This document shows, one piece after another, positions 14,301 through 23,046 of a DNA stretch of 40,600 bases (position 1 is its first letter; every line of letters starts with the position of its first letter). Under the pieces are notes generated by a model, which was not told where the DNA came from, did no database searches, and saw only the letters and a program-made list of their open reading frames with translations. The DNA is from Mesorhizobium sp. B4-1-3 (GTDB lineage: Bacteria; Pseudomonadota; Alphaproteobacteria; Rhizobiales; Rhizobiaceae): assembly GCF_006439355.1 (NCBI RefSeq), contig NZ_VFTG01000036.1:1-40600 (forward strand), in the 5' to 3' direction. Position numbers and translations under genes: made by a program.

Positions 14301-15115
14301 GGGGCCTTGCCTCCGATCGGCCAGTTATGCGTCTCGTCGGTCGCGTCGCGGCACCAGCGGAAGAAGGCGTCGTAGAAGAGCATGCCGGCTTCGAGCTGTT
14401 CGAGGTCGTCGCGGAACATGCGTGACAGGCCGAGCGAGGCGGCGAGGAACCCGGCCGCTTGCGGCACGATGTCTAGCCGCGCCGTGTCCGCACCGCGCAC
14501 GATCAGCGCCAAGCGATCGAGCGCCTCGACGCGCAGGCCGAATTCCTCGATCATCGTGTCGAAAGTGCAGCGATCGCCGCGATGGCTCCAGAATACGCCT
14601 TCAATGTCGAAGGGAACCGCTGCGAAGCGGTCCGCGACCAGAGGCACCTCGGCCGGATCGACGAACAGGAACACCGCCTCGGGATCGACGAAGCGGCGGA
14701 TCAGCCAGGGACAGGCGATGCGGTCGACCTTGGGCCGCGAACGGGTGACCCATACAGTGCGCCCCTTTTCGTCGCGCGGCAGGATCGCGCCGGCGCTGAT
14801 CAGTGGCGCCTTGGCGGCGACCCAGGCCTCGAAGCCGCCTTCCAGCGACTCCGCCGGAGTGCCTTCGTGGCGCAGCCACGCGGCAACGCCTTGCGAGAAT
14901 TTCTCCCCCCGCTGACAGATGACGACGGCCTTTGACCCGGCGAATTCGGGCGCCCAGGTCGACACGGTCCTGAAATCGCGCCGGCAGGACGCCGGCAGCA
15001 GCCGCGGATCGGCTTCATAGTCCTCGTCGATGCGCACGTCGATGAGAACCGGCGCATCCGGCAGGCCGACGAGACGGGTGAGTTGCGGAACGGTGATTTG
15101 GGTTGTTGACGGCAT
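14297..15115 (-). CDS. chrB: Chromate resistance protein ChrB with N-terminal rhodanese domain
   Basis: Protein of 272 residues from the ATG at 15115, which has an excellent AGGAGGTG ribosome-binding site; an upstream in-frame start at 15199 is therefore rejected. Residues 1-105 form a rhodanese-like domain (VLIDVRIDEDYEADP, and active-site type CQRGEKFSQGVAAWL with Cys). Residues from about 120 form the ChrB domain (VWVTRSRPKVDRIACPWLIR, FDTMIEEFGL). ChrB-type proteins act in chromate resistance and in some bacteria regulate chrA in response to chromate. The rhodanese fusion could couple it to sulfur/thiol chemistry, which is inference. First gene of chrBA. Confidence 0.88.
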   Translation of the reverse strand: MPSTTQITVPQLTRLVGLPDAPVLIDVRIDEDYEADPRLLPASCRRDFRTVSTWAPEFAGSKAVVICQRGEKFSQGVAAWLRHEGTPAESLEGGFEAWVAAKAPLISAGAILPRDEKGRTVWVTRSRPKVDRIACPWLIRRFVDPEAVFLFVDPAEVPLVADRFAAVPFDIEGVFWSHRGDRCTFDTMIEEFGLRVEALDRLALIVRGADTARLDIVPQAAGFLAASLGLSRMFRDDLEQLEAGMLFYDAFFRWCRDATDETHNWPIGGKAP

Positions 15116-15201
15116 GGCGTCCACCTCCTGAAGAAAGAGAGCCTGGACGCGATCGTTGGGCTGACGCCTCACGGGGTCGTCGCGGGGAACCCCTTGCAAT
15201 G

Positions 15202-15230
15202 ATGCTGGAACGGTCCCCGCCGATTGTCAA
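15202..15230 (-). promoter_or_regulatory. Candidate sigma-70 promoter of chrBA
   Basis: Reading the minus strand, TTGACA (15225-15230) and CAGCAT (15202-15207) are separated by 17 bp. The -10 lies about 87 bp upstream of the chrB start. The -35 is a perfect consensus; the -10 is weak, which would suit an inducible gene. Confidence 0.45.
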
Positions 15231-15254
15231 GGAAGAGCTTCGACGCTCGTCCCG

Positions 15255-16031
15255 TCAGAGCGATGCCGTGATGCCGCCGTCGACATAGAGGATGTGGCCG
15301 TTGACAAAGCTAGATGCATCCGATGCCAGGAAAACCGCCGCTCCGATCAGTTCCCCGACTTCCGCCCAGCGGCCGGCGGGCGTGCGTTTCTCCAGCCAGG
15401 CGGTGAAGTCGGCGTCGGCGACCAACGCGGCATTGAGTTCGGTGTTGAAATAGCCTGGACCGATCGCATTGACCTGCAGGCCATATCGCGCCCAGTCGGT
15501 CGCCATGCCCTTGGTCAGCATCTTCACGGCACCCTTGGTCGCCGTATAGGGCGCGATGCTCGTGCGTGCCAGCTCGCTCTGCACGGAGGCGATGTTGACG
15601 ATCTTGCCGTGTCCGCGCGGGATCATACGGCGTGCCACGGCCTGGCCGACATGGAATACGCTGTCGATGTTGGTCGCCTTGAGCCTTTCCCAGGCCTCCA
15701 GCGGAAATTCCTCGAGCGGCGCGCGAAATTGCGTGCCGGCGTTGTTGAAGAGGATCTCGATCGGACCGATTTCGCTCTCGATGGCGTCGACGGCTGCCGC
15801 CACGGCGGCCGCGTCGGTCACGTCGAAGGCGCGAACGTGAACCTTATGGCCTTCGGCGGCGAGCCTTGCCCGAGCCTCCTCCAGCACGCTTTCGTTGCGC
15901 GCGTTGAGCACCAGCTCCGCGCCTGCTTCGGCCAGGCCGCGGGCGATCGCGAAGCCTATCCCCTTCGAGGATCCGGTTACCAGGGCGATCCGGCCGGAAA
16001 GGTCGAAGCGCTTGATGGCAGTTTCCCTCAT
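15255..16031 (-). CDS. SDR oxidoreductase, gluconate 5-dehydrogenase-like
   Basis: Short-chain dehydrogenase of 258 residues from the ATG at 16031; a GTG at 16046 overlaps the upstream stop and is also possible. It has TGSSKGIG (cofactor loop), NNAG, a catalytic Ser in ASVQSELA, and YTATK. The segment GLQVNAIGPGYFNTELN and overall length resemble gluconate 5-dehydrogenase (IdnO/Gno), which interconverts gluconate and 5-ketogluconate. That substrate is inference, since SDR specificity is hard to read. Last gene of the sugar operon, coupled to the SDR before it. It probably acts at a late oxidation or reduction step of the imported compound. Confidence 0.82.
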   Translation of the reverse strand: MRETAIKRFDLSGRIALVTGSSKGIGFAIARGLAEAGAELVLNARNESVLEEARARLAAEGHKVHVRAFDVTDAAAVAAAVDAIESEIGPIEILFNNAGTQFRAPLEEFPLEAWERLKATNIDSVFHVGQAVARRMIPRGHGKIVNIASVQSELARTSIAPYTATKGAVKMLTKGMATDWARYGLQVNAIGPGYFNTELNAALVADADFTAWLEKRTPAGRWAEVGELIGAAVFLASDASSFVNGHILYVDGGITASL

Positions 16032-16042
16032 CGTCACGTGCG

Positions 16043-16855
16043 TCACCCCGGAAAAATCGTGAAGCCGCCGTCGACGCGGATCACCTGGCCGTTGATGAAG
16101 CGGGCGCGCGATCCGGCGAGGAAGGCGACAGCCTCGGCAACCTCTTCAGGCTCGGCATAGCGGTTGAGCGAGCGCTTCGACGAATCCATCCTGGCCGGAT
16201 CGACGACGCGCGTCGCTTGGAACCGGGCGGTTTTCGTCGCCCCCGGGCTGACTGCATTGACCCGCACGCCCTCGTCGATCAGCTCCTTGGCAAGGCAACG
16301 GGTATAGTGGACGACAGCGGCCTTGAGCGTGGAATAGACGACCTCCGGCGAGCAGCCGAGGTGAGCGGCCGCCGAGGCGATATTGATCACCGAACCTGAC
16401 CCTCGCTTCACCATCGGCGGCACGAAGGCCTGGCAAACCAGCATGGTCCCGACCAGGTTGTTTTCGGTGAGCACCTTTATGTCCTCGTAATCGATATCGA
16501 GGGCATTGTTGTGGTTGGGCTTGGTTCCCTTGGCGCCGATGTCCCCACCTGCGCAGTTGACGAGCACATGAACATCGCCGAGTTCCGCCTCGATCTTGCG
16601 CTTCATCTCGGCTACGGCGGCACGGTCGCCGATATTGCCGGTGACCGCGGTCACCCGGGTGCCGTGTCGTCCCAGGTGCCTTGCCGATTCACCGAGGTCT
16701 GCGAACTCGCCATACTTCGCCGGTTGGGTCCAGTCCAGGTCGTGGATTGCTACGTCCGCCCCGAGTTCCGCCAGCCGGTCGGCCATGACGTGGCCGAGGC
16801 CGCGTCCGGAACCGGTGACGAAGGCGGTGAGGCCGCTGAGTTCGCGAGTTGTCAT
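16043..16855 (-). CDS. SDR family oxidoreductase
   Basis: NAD(P)-dependent SDR of 270 residues. The cofactor loop is TGSGRGLG, then VNCAGG in place of the usual NNAG, and YSTLK with a preceding Ser for catalysis. The C-terminus ends GQVIRVDGGFTIFPG. The ATG at 16855 overlaps the stop of the TIM-barrel gene by 4 bp (ATGA), which fixes the start; a longer upstream frame is spurious. Substrate unknown; context says a sugar, polyol or sugar acid. It contains an insert with an Asn/His-rich stretch (GTKPNHNNALDI) that could help identify its subfamily. Confidence 0.85.
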   Translation of the reverse strand: MTTRELSGLTAFVTGSGRGLGHVMADRLAELGADVAIHDLDWTQPAKYGEFADLGESARHLGRHGTRVTAVTGNIGDRAAVAEMKRKIEAELGDVHVLVNCAGGDIGAKGTKPNHNNALDIDYEDIKVLTENNLVGTMLVCQAFVPPMVKRGSGSVINIASAAAHLGCSPEVVYSTLKAAVVHYTRCLAKELIDEGVRVNAVSPGATKTARFQATRVVDPARMDSSKRSLNRYAEPEEVAEAVAFLAGSRARFINGQVIRVDGGFTIFPG

Positions 16856-17853
16856 GAGGGGTTCTCCAAGGTCATGAGGCCGAGCTCCTTCATGTTGGCA
16901 GCGCTGCGCCGGATCATGTCGAGCTCGTAGGAAACCAGGGCGCCGTCGTCGCCGCGCTCCCAGGGAGTGCGGAAATCGGCATCGCCGGCCAGGCGATTCT
17001 CTTGCGCGGCCGCAAGGCAGCCGGCGAATTCGCGGGCGGTTTTCGGCGGATAGCCGTTCCACCAGTCGTCGAGAAGAAAGCGAACATGGCGCGCCTCGAG
17101 CGCACCCGGCTCGAGCACCGCGGTGAGTTCGTCGTGGAAGTCGCCGAGCAGGGCCGCGAGAGCGCGGAAGGGCACGGCGCCGTCGCCGATGGCGCAGCGC
17201 ACGAGCCGGTATCCTTCGCCCGTGAACTGGACGCGGTAGTCCTTCAGGTGGACATGCCGCACATAAGGCGCGACGCGGCGGGTGAAGTCGAGCGGCGCCT
17301 CGGCAACGGGAAACGTATTGCCGGTGTCGAACGTGATGCCGACCCCTCGCCCGCCGGTCTCGCAGAACGCCACCAGCTCGGCGCTGCCGAAATCCTGATG
17401 GTTCTCGATCGCGAGCACACGGCCTTCGGCTTCGGCCCGCGGCCCCCATTGCCGAAGTGCTGACCTGATCGAGGCGTTGAGCTCGTCCCATTTCTCGCCC
17501 CAGGCATTGCGGTCACCGCACAGAACCGGTGTCAGGCCGAGCCGGATGGTCTTCGCGCCGAGGAAGCGGGCGGAACGGAACGCGCTCTCCAGCGGCCCCA
17601 TCATGTTGAGCCCGGCGCTGACGACGGGCGTCATCCCAAGCCCATCGAGCCGTTCCTTCAGCGCGGCTAGTCCGGAATCGGACATTTCCGCCAGCCACGG
17701 ATCATAGATCTCCAGCGTGCGTGCGCCGAGCTCTTCGGCCAGGGCGATGAAACCTTCGAGCCCCACGCCCTTGGGGTTTGCGCGCTGCGTGCCACGGCCC
17801 TGCAGCCCAAGATAATAGGTAAGCCCATAGGGGTTCAAACCAACGCGCAGCAT
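16852..17853 (-). CDS. Sugar phosphate isomerase/epimerase (xylose isomerase-like TIM barrel)
   Basis: Cytoplasmic AP-endonuclease-2/IolE-type TIM barrel of 333 residues. Metal-ligand motifs occur in the expected order: AIENHQD (Glu), ITFDTGNT (Asp), VRHVHLKDY (His) and AVLEPGA (Glu). Family members isomerise or epimerise sugars and inosose-type compounds, or dehydrate keto-inositols. I start at 17853 (MLRVGLNPYG, the first barrel strand); a start at 17910 would overlap the upstream SDR gene. It is coupled to the next SDR by a 4-bp overlap, so isomerisation and oxidation probably act in series on the same compound. Confidence 0.83.
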   Translation of the reverse strand: MLRVGLNPYGLTYYLGLQGRGTQRANPKGVGLEGFIALAEELGARTLEIYDPWLAEMSDSGLAALKERLDGLGMTPVVSAGLNMMGPLESAFRSARFLGAKTIRLGLTPVLCGDRNAWGEKWDELNASIRSALRQWGPRAEAEGRVLAIENHQDFGSAELVAFCETGGRGVGITFDTGNTFPVAEAPLDFTRRVAPYVRHVHLKDYRVQFTGEGYRLVRCAIGDGAVPFRALAALLGDFHDELTAVLEPGALEARHVRFLLDDWWNGYPPKTAREFAGCLAAAQENRLAGDADFRTPWERGDDGALVSYELDMIRRSAANMKELGLMTLENPS

Positions 17854-17893
17854 CAGGCCAGCCAATCGAACCAGGGAAGACGGAGAACCTGCA

Positions 17894-18661
17894 TCAGCAC
17901 AGGCCCGCATCGACGGTGATGGATTGCTTGGTGATCATGCGGCTGTCGTCGGCGGCGAGAAAAAGCGCCGTGCGGGCGATCTCGTCCGCCAGCAGAACCT
18001 GCCTGATCAACTGGCGCCCGACCATCTGGTCGACGGACTCCTGCGTTGTGTACCAAAGACGGCGCTGCCGCTCGGTGATCACGGCGCCCGGCTCGATGGC
18101 GTTGACGCGGATATTGTCGGGCCCGAAGGCGCGGGCCAACGACCGCGTCATGCCGATGATCGCGGCCTTGGCTGTGGCGTAGGCGGTCATCTGGTCGGCG
18201 CCGAAGCGCCAGGAGGTCGAGGAAAGGTTGATGATGGAGCCAAAGCCCAGCGACTTCATCTGCGGATGGACGGCCTGGGCGGCGAAGAACTGATGCTTCA
18301 GATTGACGTTCTGGGCATGATCCCAGTAGTCCGGCGTCACGTCGGCGACTGCGTGCCGGTCATCATTGGCGGCGTTGTTCACCAGGACAGCAACCGGCCC
18401 GGCCTTTTCCCGCACATTCTCGATCGCTGCGCGCAGGGCCGCGATGTCGGTCACATCGCAGGGCAGGAACAGAGGCGCGTGGCGCGTAGCGCCCGCAAGC
18501 TCCGCCTTCAGTTTTCGGCCGACCGCTTCCTGAATGTCGAGAAAGGCCACGCGCGCCGCGTTGGCAGAGAAGGCGCGAACCATTTCGGCGCCGATGCCGG
18601 AGGCTCCTCCGGTGATCAGCACGACACGATCCGCGAGGCTTGGATAGGTGGCGAATGTCAA
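17894..18661 (-). CDS. SDR, aldose 1-dehydrogenase-like (XylB/galactose dehydrogenase group)
   Basis: SDR of 255 residues. Motifs: TGGASGIG, NNAANDDRHAVADVTPDYWD, SSTSWRFG with catalytic Ser, and YATAK. The NDDRH-ADVT-YWD block is shared with Caulobacter xylose 1-dehydrogenase and related aldose dehydrogenases that make aldonolactones. The only start in the frame is a TTG at 18661, because a stop codon lies four codons upstream; no clear ribosome-binding site precedes it, so low translation is possible. It lies 27 bp after the ATPase gene. Probably the first oxidative step after uptake of a pentose, hexose or deoxysugar; the exact sugar is unknown. Confidence 0.82.
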   Translation of the reverse strand: MTFATYPSLADRVVLITGGASGIGAEMVRAFSANAARVAFLDIQEAVGRKLKAELAGATRHAPLFLPCDVTDIAALRAAIENVREKAGPVAVLVNNAANDDRHAVADVTPDYWDHAQNVNLKHQFFAAQAVHPQMKSLGFGSIINLSSTSWRFGADQMTAYATAKAAIIGMTRSLARAFGPDNIRVNAIEPGAVITERQRRLWYTTQESVDQMVGRQLIRQVLLADEIARTALFLAADDSRMITKQSITVDAGLC

Positions 18662-18688
18662 AGGTTGAGCTTTCTAGGGGCTGAGCTT

Positions 18689-19810
18689 TCAAAGAAGGGA
18701 TTGGGTCGTCGGGTCGAAGAGGCAAGCCCGCGCCATGTCGATGCCGAGGGTCATTGTCTCGCCCGTGCCTGGCGCACTGTCCGGGTCGAAACGGCCGGTG
18801 ACTTCGAGATCGCCGAAGCGAAGCACCGCCAACGTCTCGGCACCCGTGGGCTCGACCAGTTCGACCGGTGCCTTCACCGTCGCAATGGCGCGCTTGCGGT
18901 GCTTCAAGTCGTCCGAAAAGCGGTAGATATGTTCCGGCCGCACGCCAAGCACGACGTTCCTCGGCGCGCCGGCCGGCACCGGCTGGGCAAGTTCCAACGC
19001 TGCCGTGCCGCCATCCACGGTCCGAATCGTAACGCAGGGCCGGCCCGCCCCGTCGCCGAGCTCGGCGGGAATGAAATTCATCGTCGGCGAGCCCATGAAG
19101 CCCGCGACGAACATATTGGCGGGGCGGCTGTAGATCATCTGGGCGGCGTCGAACTGCTGCACCGACCCCTGATGCATGACGGCAATGCGCGAAGCGAGCG
19201 TCATCGCCTCCACCTGGTCGTGGGTGACATAGACCGTGGTCTTGCCGACACGGTTGTGCAGCTTCTTGATCTCGGTGCGCATGTCGACGCGCAGCTTGGC
19301 ATCGAGGTTGGAAAGCGGCTCGTCGAACAGGAAAAGCTTCGGGTCCCGCACCAGCGCCCGACCCATGGCGACCCGCTGGCGTTGGCCGCCGGAGAGTTGC
19401 CCGGGCTTGCGGCCAAGCAGCGCCTCGATCTGCAGCAGCGCCGCGACGTGCTTGACGGCTTCGGCCTGATGGGCCTTCGGCACGCCGCGGCTCTCCATGC
19501 CGAAGGTGATGTTCTGGCGCACGGTCATGGTCGGGTAGAGCGCATAGGACTGGAACACCATGGCGATGTCGCGGTCCTTTGGCGGCACGGAATTGACGAG
19601 CCGGTTGCCGATGCGGATTTCGCCCGACGTCACGCTTTCAAGTCCGGCGATCATGGCAAGCAGGGTGGACTTGCCGCAACCGGAAGGTCCGACGAGAGCG
19701 ATGAACTCTCCCGGCTGCGCTTCGAGGTTGATGCCCTTCAAGACGTCCACGGCGCCGTAGCTCTTGTGGAGATTGCGAATGGTCAGGGCGGATAGGGATT
19801 GGCTCGTCAT
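18689..19810 (-). CDS. Sugar ABC transporter ATP-binding protein (UgpC/MsmX type)
   Basis: ATPase of 373 residues from the ATG at 19810, which overlaps the permease stop by 4 bp. Motifs: Walker A GPSGCGKST, signature LSGGQRQRVAMGRALV, Walker B LFLFDEPLSNLD, and the H-loop VTHDQVEAM. A C-terminal TOBE/regulatory region (residues about 240-373) marks the CUT1 family (MalK/UgpC). It energises import through the two adjacent permeases. The substrate is not encoded in this subunit. Confidence 0.92.
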   Translation of the reverse strand: MTSQSLSALTIRNLHKSYGAVDVLKGINLEAQPGEFIALVGPSGCGKSTLLAMIAGLESVTSGEIRIGNRLVNSVPPKDRDIAMVFQSYALYPTMTVRQNITFGMESRGVPKAHQAEAVKHVAALLQIEALLGRKPGQLSGGQRQRVAMGRALVRDPKLFLFDEPLSNLDAKLRVDMRTEIKKLHNRVGKTTVYVTHDQVEAMTLASRIAVMHQGSVQQFDAAQMIYSRPANMFVAGFMGSPTMNFIPAELGDGAGRPCVTIRTVDGGTAALELAQPVPAGAPRNVVLGVRPEHIYRFSDDLKHRKRAIATVKAPVELVEPTGAETLAVLRFGDLEVTGRFDPDSAPGTGETMTLGIDMARACLFDPTTQSLL

Positions 19811-20703
19811 TTGATTGCGCCCTGCGTCAGGCCGCGAACGAAGTATTTGCCCCCAAAGAGATAGATCAGGAGTGGCGGCAGCGCCCCGATCAGCACGGCG
19901 GCGCTCATCACGTCGTAGCTGCGGGCGGTCGTGCCGCTCGCCGTCAGTGCGACGAGCGCGGCTGTGATCGGCTGCGCCTGGCCGGACGTGAAGACTACGC
20001 CGAACAGATACTCGTTCCAGATGCCGGTGAACTGCCAGATGACGGTCACGATCAGGATGGGCGGCGACAGCGGCATTATGATCTTCCAGAAGATCCGCCA
20101 GAAACCGGCGCCGTCGATGCGCGCCGCTTTGATCAGGTCGTCGGGGATGCCGACATAGTAGTTGCGGCAGAACAGGGTGGTGAAGGAAATTCCCTGGACG
20201 ACATGCACCAGGATCAGGCCGTAGGTCGAGTTGGTCAGGCCGAGCTTTCCAAGAACGAATGCCCAGGGCATCAACGCGATCTGCCCCGGCATGAAGACAC
20301 CGAGCAGCATCAGGGTGAACAGGACCTCCGAGCCCTTGAAGCGCCATTTGGACAGCACGTAGCCGTTCACGGCGCCGAGCAGCGTGGAAATGATCGTCGC
20401 CGGAATGGTCATCCACAGCGAGTTCAGGAAGTTCCGTTGCATCCCCTGGCAGGTGCCCGCGATGCAATAGGTGCTCCAGGCCTGCGCCCATGCCTCCAGC
20501 CGGAAGGTCTTTGGTAGCGAGATAAGTCCGTTACGCGCGATCTCCGCCTGCTCGCGGAAGGAATTGAAGACGACCACGAGCAGCGGGATCAGATAGATTG
20601 CGGCGAAGACCGTGAGCAGGCCATAGATCGCGAACCGGCTCCAGAAGTGCCTGCGGCTCGCAGCAGCCGCTTCCAGGTCGATGGCGAGGGCCAGTTCAGC
20701 CAT
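19807..20703 (-). CDS. Carbohydrate ABC transporter permease (MalG-like)
   Basis: Membrane permease of 298 residues, about 6 membrane helices. The EAA loop that docks on the ATPase is visible as VGIPDDLIKAARIDGAGFWR. The ending VRGLTQGAIK is typical of MalG-type CUT1 permeases. The start at 20703 overlaps the preceding permease stop by 8 bp; a longer frame begins with a Cys/Trp-rich stretch that is not protein-like. A large periplasmic loop with two Cys (TYCIAGTCQGMQ) follows the first helix, as in glucose-type CUT1 systems. Confidence 0.9.
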   Translation of the reverse strand: MAELALAIDLEAAAASRRHFWSRFAIYGLLTVFAAIYLIPLLVVVFNSFREQAEIARNGLISLPKTFRLEAWAQAWSTYCIAGTCQGMQRNFLNSLWMTIPATIISTLLGAVNGYVLSKWRFKGSEVLFTLMLLGVFMPGQIALMPWAFVLGKLGLTNSTYGLILVHVVQGISFTTLFCRNYYVGIPDDLIKAARIDGAGFWRIFWKIIMPLSPPILIVTVIWQFTGIWNEYLFGVVFTSGQAQPITAALVALTASGTTARSYDVMSAAVLIGALPPLLIYLFGGKYFVRGLTQGAIK

Positions 20704-21631
20704 TTCCCGCCTCCGCCCGGCGGCGCCACACCACCCACAACGAATAGGGCACCAGCACCACGGCAAGCGCGGCCAGCATCATGACCGCTGCGGCCGCGCC
20801 CTCCCCGATCTCACCACGCTGGAACATCAGATCGTAGACGTAGATGGCTGGGAACGTGGTCGAGATGCCCGGCCCACCGCGGGTCAGGGCGGCGACGAGG
20901 TCGAACGTCTTGATGGCGAACTGGATCTGGATGACGGCGACCGCAAGGAAAATCGGCGCGATGGTTGGCAGAATGACCTTCCTGTAGGTGCGCACGACCG
21001 ATGCGCCGTCGATCTGCGCCGCCTTCACCAGATCCGGATCGACCGAGCGCAGGCCAGCCAGAAAGAGCGCCATGGCGAAACCGGAAGACTGCCAGACGCC
21101 GGTGATGATCACCGCGTAGATCGCGTGGTTGCGATCGCTGGTGAGCGCGAAGCTGAAGTCGCTCCAGCCTAGCCCGCGCACCAGCGCCTGGATGCCGTCG
21201 GCCGGATTGTAGAGCCAGCTCCAGACGGTGCCGGTGACGATGAAGGAAACCGCCAGCGGGTAGAGGAAGATCGTCCGCCATACCGCCTCGCCGCGCACGC
21301 GCTGGTCGATCAGGATGGCCAGCAGCAGCCCGACCGCCATCGAGCCCACGATATAGAAGCCGCTGAAGAGGAAAAGGTTGGTGTAGGCGATGTTCCAGCG
21401 CCGGTTGGACCAGAGCGATACGTAGTTGTCGAGGCCCGCAAAGCCGTAGCTCGGCAAAAGTGTCGAGTCTGACAGCGACAGATAGAGCGTCCAGCCCGTG
21501 AACACGAAGACATAGATGAAGCTCGCCGCGAGCGAAGGGGCGAGCACGAGGATGGGCACGATCGATCCCAGACGATCCCGCCACGAGCGGGCGGGCACGG
21601 CTATCGGAACGGAAAGGTCGTGGATGGACAT
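20696..21631 (-). CDS. Carbohydrate ABC transporter permease (MalF-like)
   Basis: Membrane permease of 311 residues with an N-terminal helix and five further helices. The EAA loop reads AGLRSVDPDLVKAAQIDGAS. The ATG at 21631 is preceded by AGGAAG at good spacing. It is separated from the binding-protein gene by 57 bp that contain a perfect 12-bp-stem hairpin, and overlaps the next permease by 8 bp. It partners with the MalG-like permease and the ATPase to form a CUT1 importer. Confidence 0.9.
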   Translation of the reverse strand: MSIHDLSVPIAVPARSWRDRLGSIVPILVLAPSLAASFIYVFVFTGWTLYLSLSDSTLLPSYGFAGLDNYVSLWSNRRWNIAYTNLFLFSGFYIVGSMAVGLLLAILIDQRVRGEAVWRTIFLYPLAVSFIVTGTVWSWLYNPADGIQALVRGLGWSDFSFALTSDRNHAIYAVIITGVWQSSGFAMALFLAGLRSVDPDLVKAAQIDGASVVRTYRKVILPTIAPIFLAVAVIQIQFAIKTFDLVAALTRGGPGISTTFPAIYVYDLMFQRGEIGEGAAAAVMMLAALAVVLVPYSLWVVWRRRAEAGNG

Positions 21632-21652
21632 TGGGCTTCCTGCCGGCCGTGC

Positions 21653-21678
21653 GCGCCGGCGCGATGTCGCGCCGGCGC
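21653..21678. other. Perfect 12-bp hairpin between binding-protein and permease genes
   Basis: GCGCCGGCGCGA (21653-21664) and TCGCGCCGGCGC (21667-21678) are exact reverse complements separated by 2 nt. There is no T run, so this is not a simple terminator. Stable hairpins in this position protect the upstream binding-protein mRNA from 3' exonucleases and let the binding protein be made in excess over the permeases, as in the malE-malF gap. That function is inferred by analogy. Confidence 0.65.
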
Positions 21679-21688
21679 TCTCCGCACG

Positions 21689-22954
21689 TCATTCCTGCGC
21701 TTCGGCGGCGTCGGCCATGGCGTTGGCCGCATCCTTGGCGGACATGTCCGGCGTCGCGACGAATTCTGTGATCGTGTCCATCATGGCGCCGCGGACCTTT
21801 TGCGGGACGGTCATGTTGTGGGCCATTGAGCGGACCAGCGTGCCCGCCTCGATCGAGGCCTGCAGGTCCTTCTGGGACTTCTGCTGGCAGGGATTGAAGC
21901 CCTTCGACAGATCGACGTCGAGGCGCGCCGGGATCGAGCCCTTGGCCTGGTTGAAGACGGTCTGGAACTCCGGCGACAGGATGGTGCTGGCGAGCAGCTT
22001 CTGGCCCTCCACATAGTCGGGATCCTTCTGCTGGAAGAACACGACGGAATCGGAGTTCAGGATGAAGCCGGGCTTGCCCCAGTCGGTCGGCGCCTGGGCG
22101 CAGACATAGTCCGTTCCCTCCTTGAAGCCGGCGGCGGTAAGCAGGCCGATCGTCCAGTCGCCCATGATGTGGAACGCCGCCTCGCCGCGGCCGACCAGAG
22201 CCGACATCGAATCCCAGTCGCGGCCGTTCATGCCGGGGTCCATATACTTGGACGTCATGATGCGGAATTGCTCGAAGGCCTTGACCATGCCGTCGCTGCG
22301 CATGGCGTCTACATTGCCTTCGACGAAGGCCTTGCGATAGAGGTCGAGGTCCTGGCCGTAGACGACGACTTCAAAGACGGTGGAATCGGTCCAGTCGGCG
22401 GTCGAGTGCGAGATGCAGATCTTGCCGGTAGCCACGATCTTGTCGCAGGCTGCGTTGAATTCCGCCCAGGTCTTGGGAATTTCGGTCACGCCGGCTGCCT
22501 GCATGACCTTCGGCGATGCCCATATCCAGTTGATGCGGTGGATGTTCATCGGCGCCGCCACCCACTTGCCGCTCGGTTTCATCACCGGCAGCAATTCTGG
22601 CGCCACCACCTTCTCCCAATTCTCCGCCTCCGCGAGATCATCCAGATCGGCAGTCATGCCGGTCTTGTTCCATTCAGCGATCTCCGGACCCTTGAGCTGA
22701 ACCGCCGGCGGAGCATTGCCTGCGATCACGTCGGCGCGCAGTTTGGCGAGCGTGTTGGCGGTATGGCCGGCGATCGAGGTCTGCTGCCATTTGCCGCCCT
22801 TCGCCTCGAACATCTCGCCAAGCTTGGCGATGGCCTGCGCATCCGATCCGGTCGCCCATTGATGGAGCAGATTTGTCTTCGGCTCGGCGAGTGCTGCGTT
22901 GGCAAGAAAGGCAAATGCCGCCGTAGCGACGAGGGTCGCCCTCAGATATCTCAT
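21689..22954 (-). CDS. Sugar ABC transporter substrate-binding protein (CUT1)
   Basis: Periplasmic binding protein of 421 residues. A Sec signal peptide (MRYLRATLVATAAFAF... cut after ALA) is followed by LLHQWATGSDAQAI, the strand-helix opening of glucose-type family 1 binding proteins. The core has WNKTGMTADLDDLAE, NIHRINWIWASP and GEAAFHIMGDW, all usual in this group. The start at 22954 has GGGAG at good spacing; an in-frame start at 22981 is less likely. First gene of the operon, divergent from the ROK regulator. The relation to glucose/mannose binding proteins hints at a monosaccharide ligand, but it is unproven. Confidence 0.9.
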   Translation of the reverse strand: MRYLRATLVATAAFAFLANAALAEPKTNLLHQWATGSDAQAIAKLGEMFEAKGGKWQQTSIAGHTANTLAKLRADVIAGNAPPAVQLKGPEIAEWNKTGMTADLDDLAEAENWEKVVAPELLPVMKPSGKWVAAPMNIHRINWIWASPKVMQAAGVTEIPKTWAEFNAACDKIVATGKICISHSTADWTDSTVFEVVVYGQDLDLYRKAFVEGNVDAMRSDGMVKAFEQFRIMTSKYMDPGMNGRDWDSMSALVGRGEAAFHIMGDWTIGLLTAAGFKEGTDYVCAQAPTDWGKPGFILNSDSVVFFQQKDPDYVEGQKLLASTILSPEFQTVFNQAKGSIPARLDVDLSKGFNPCQQKSQKDLQASIEAGTLVRSMAHNMTVPQKVRGAMMDTITEFVATPDMSAKDAANAMADAAEAQE

Positions 22955-23030
22955 CGTCTCACTCCCATTTGATTTCAGCACGGTTCATCACGACCGTTTC
23001 GCCGAGGCCGCCCACGTACCGCAGAAGGCC

Positions 23031-23046
23031 TCTAGTTTTTTCTAGA
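23031..23046. promoter_or_regulatory. Candidate ROK operator TCTAG-N6-CTAGA
   Basis: A perfect 5-bp inverted repeat around six T residues lies in the divergent region between the binding-protein gene and the ROK regulator. It overlaps the candidate -10 of the transport operon. Symmetry, location and the neighbouring repressor gene make it a likely operator. No binding data. Confidence 0.5.

Noticed and set aside
17924..19795. 623-codon plus-strand open frame across the SDR and ATPase genes
   Set aside because: Antisense to two clear genes, low-complexity composition, no motif. A by-product of high GC.
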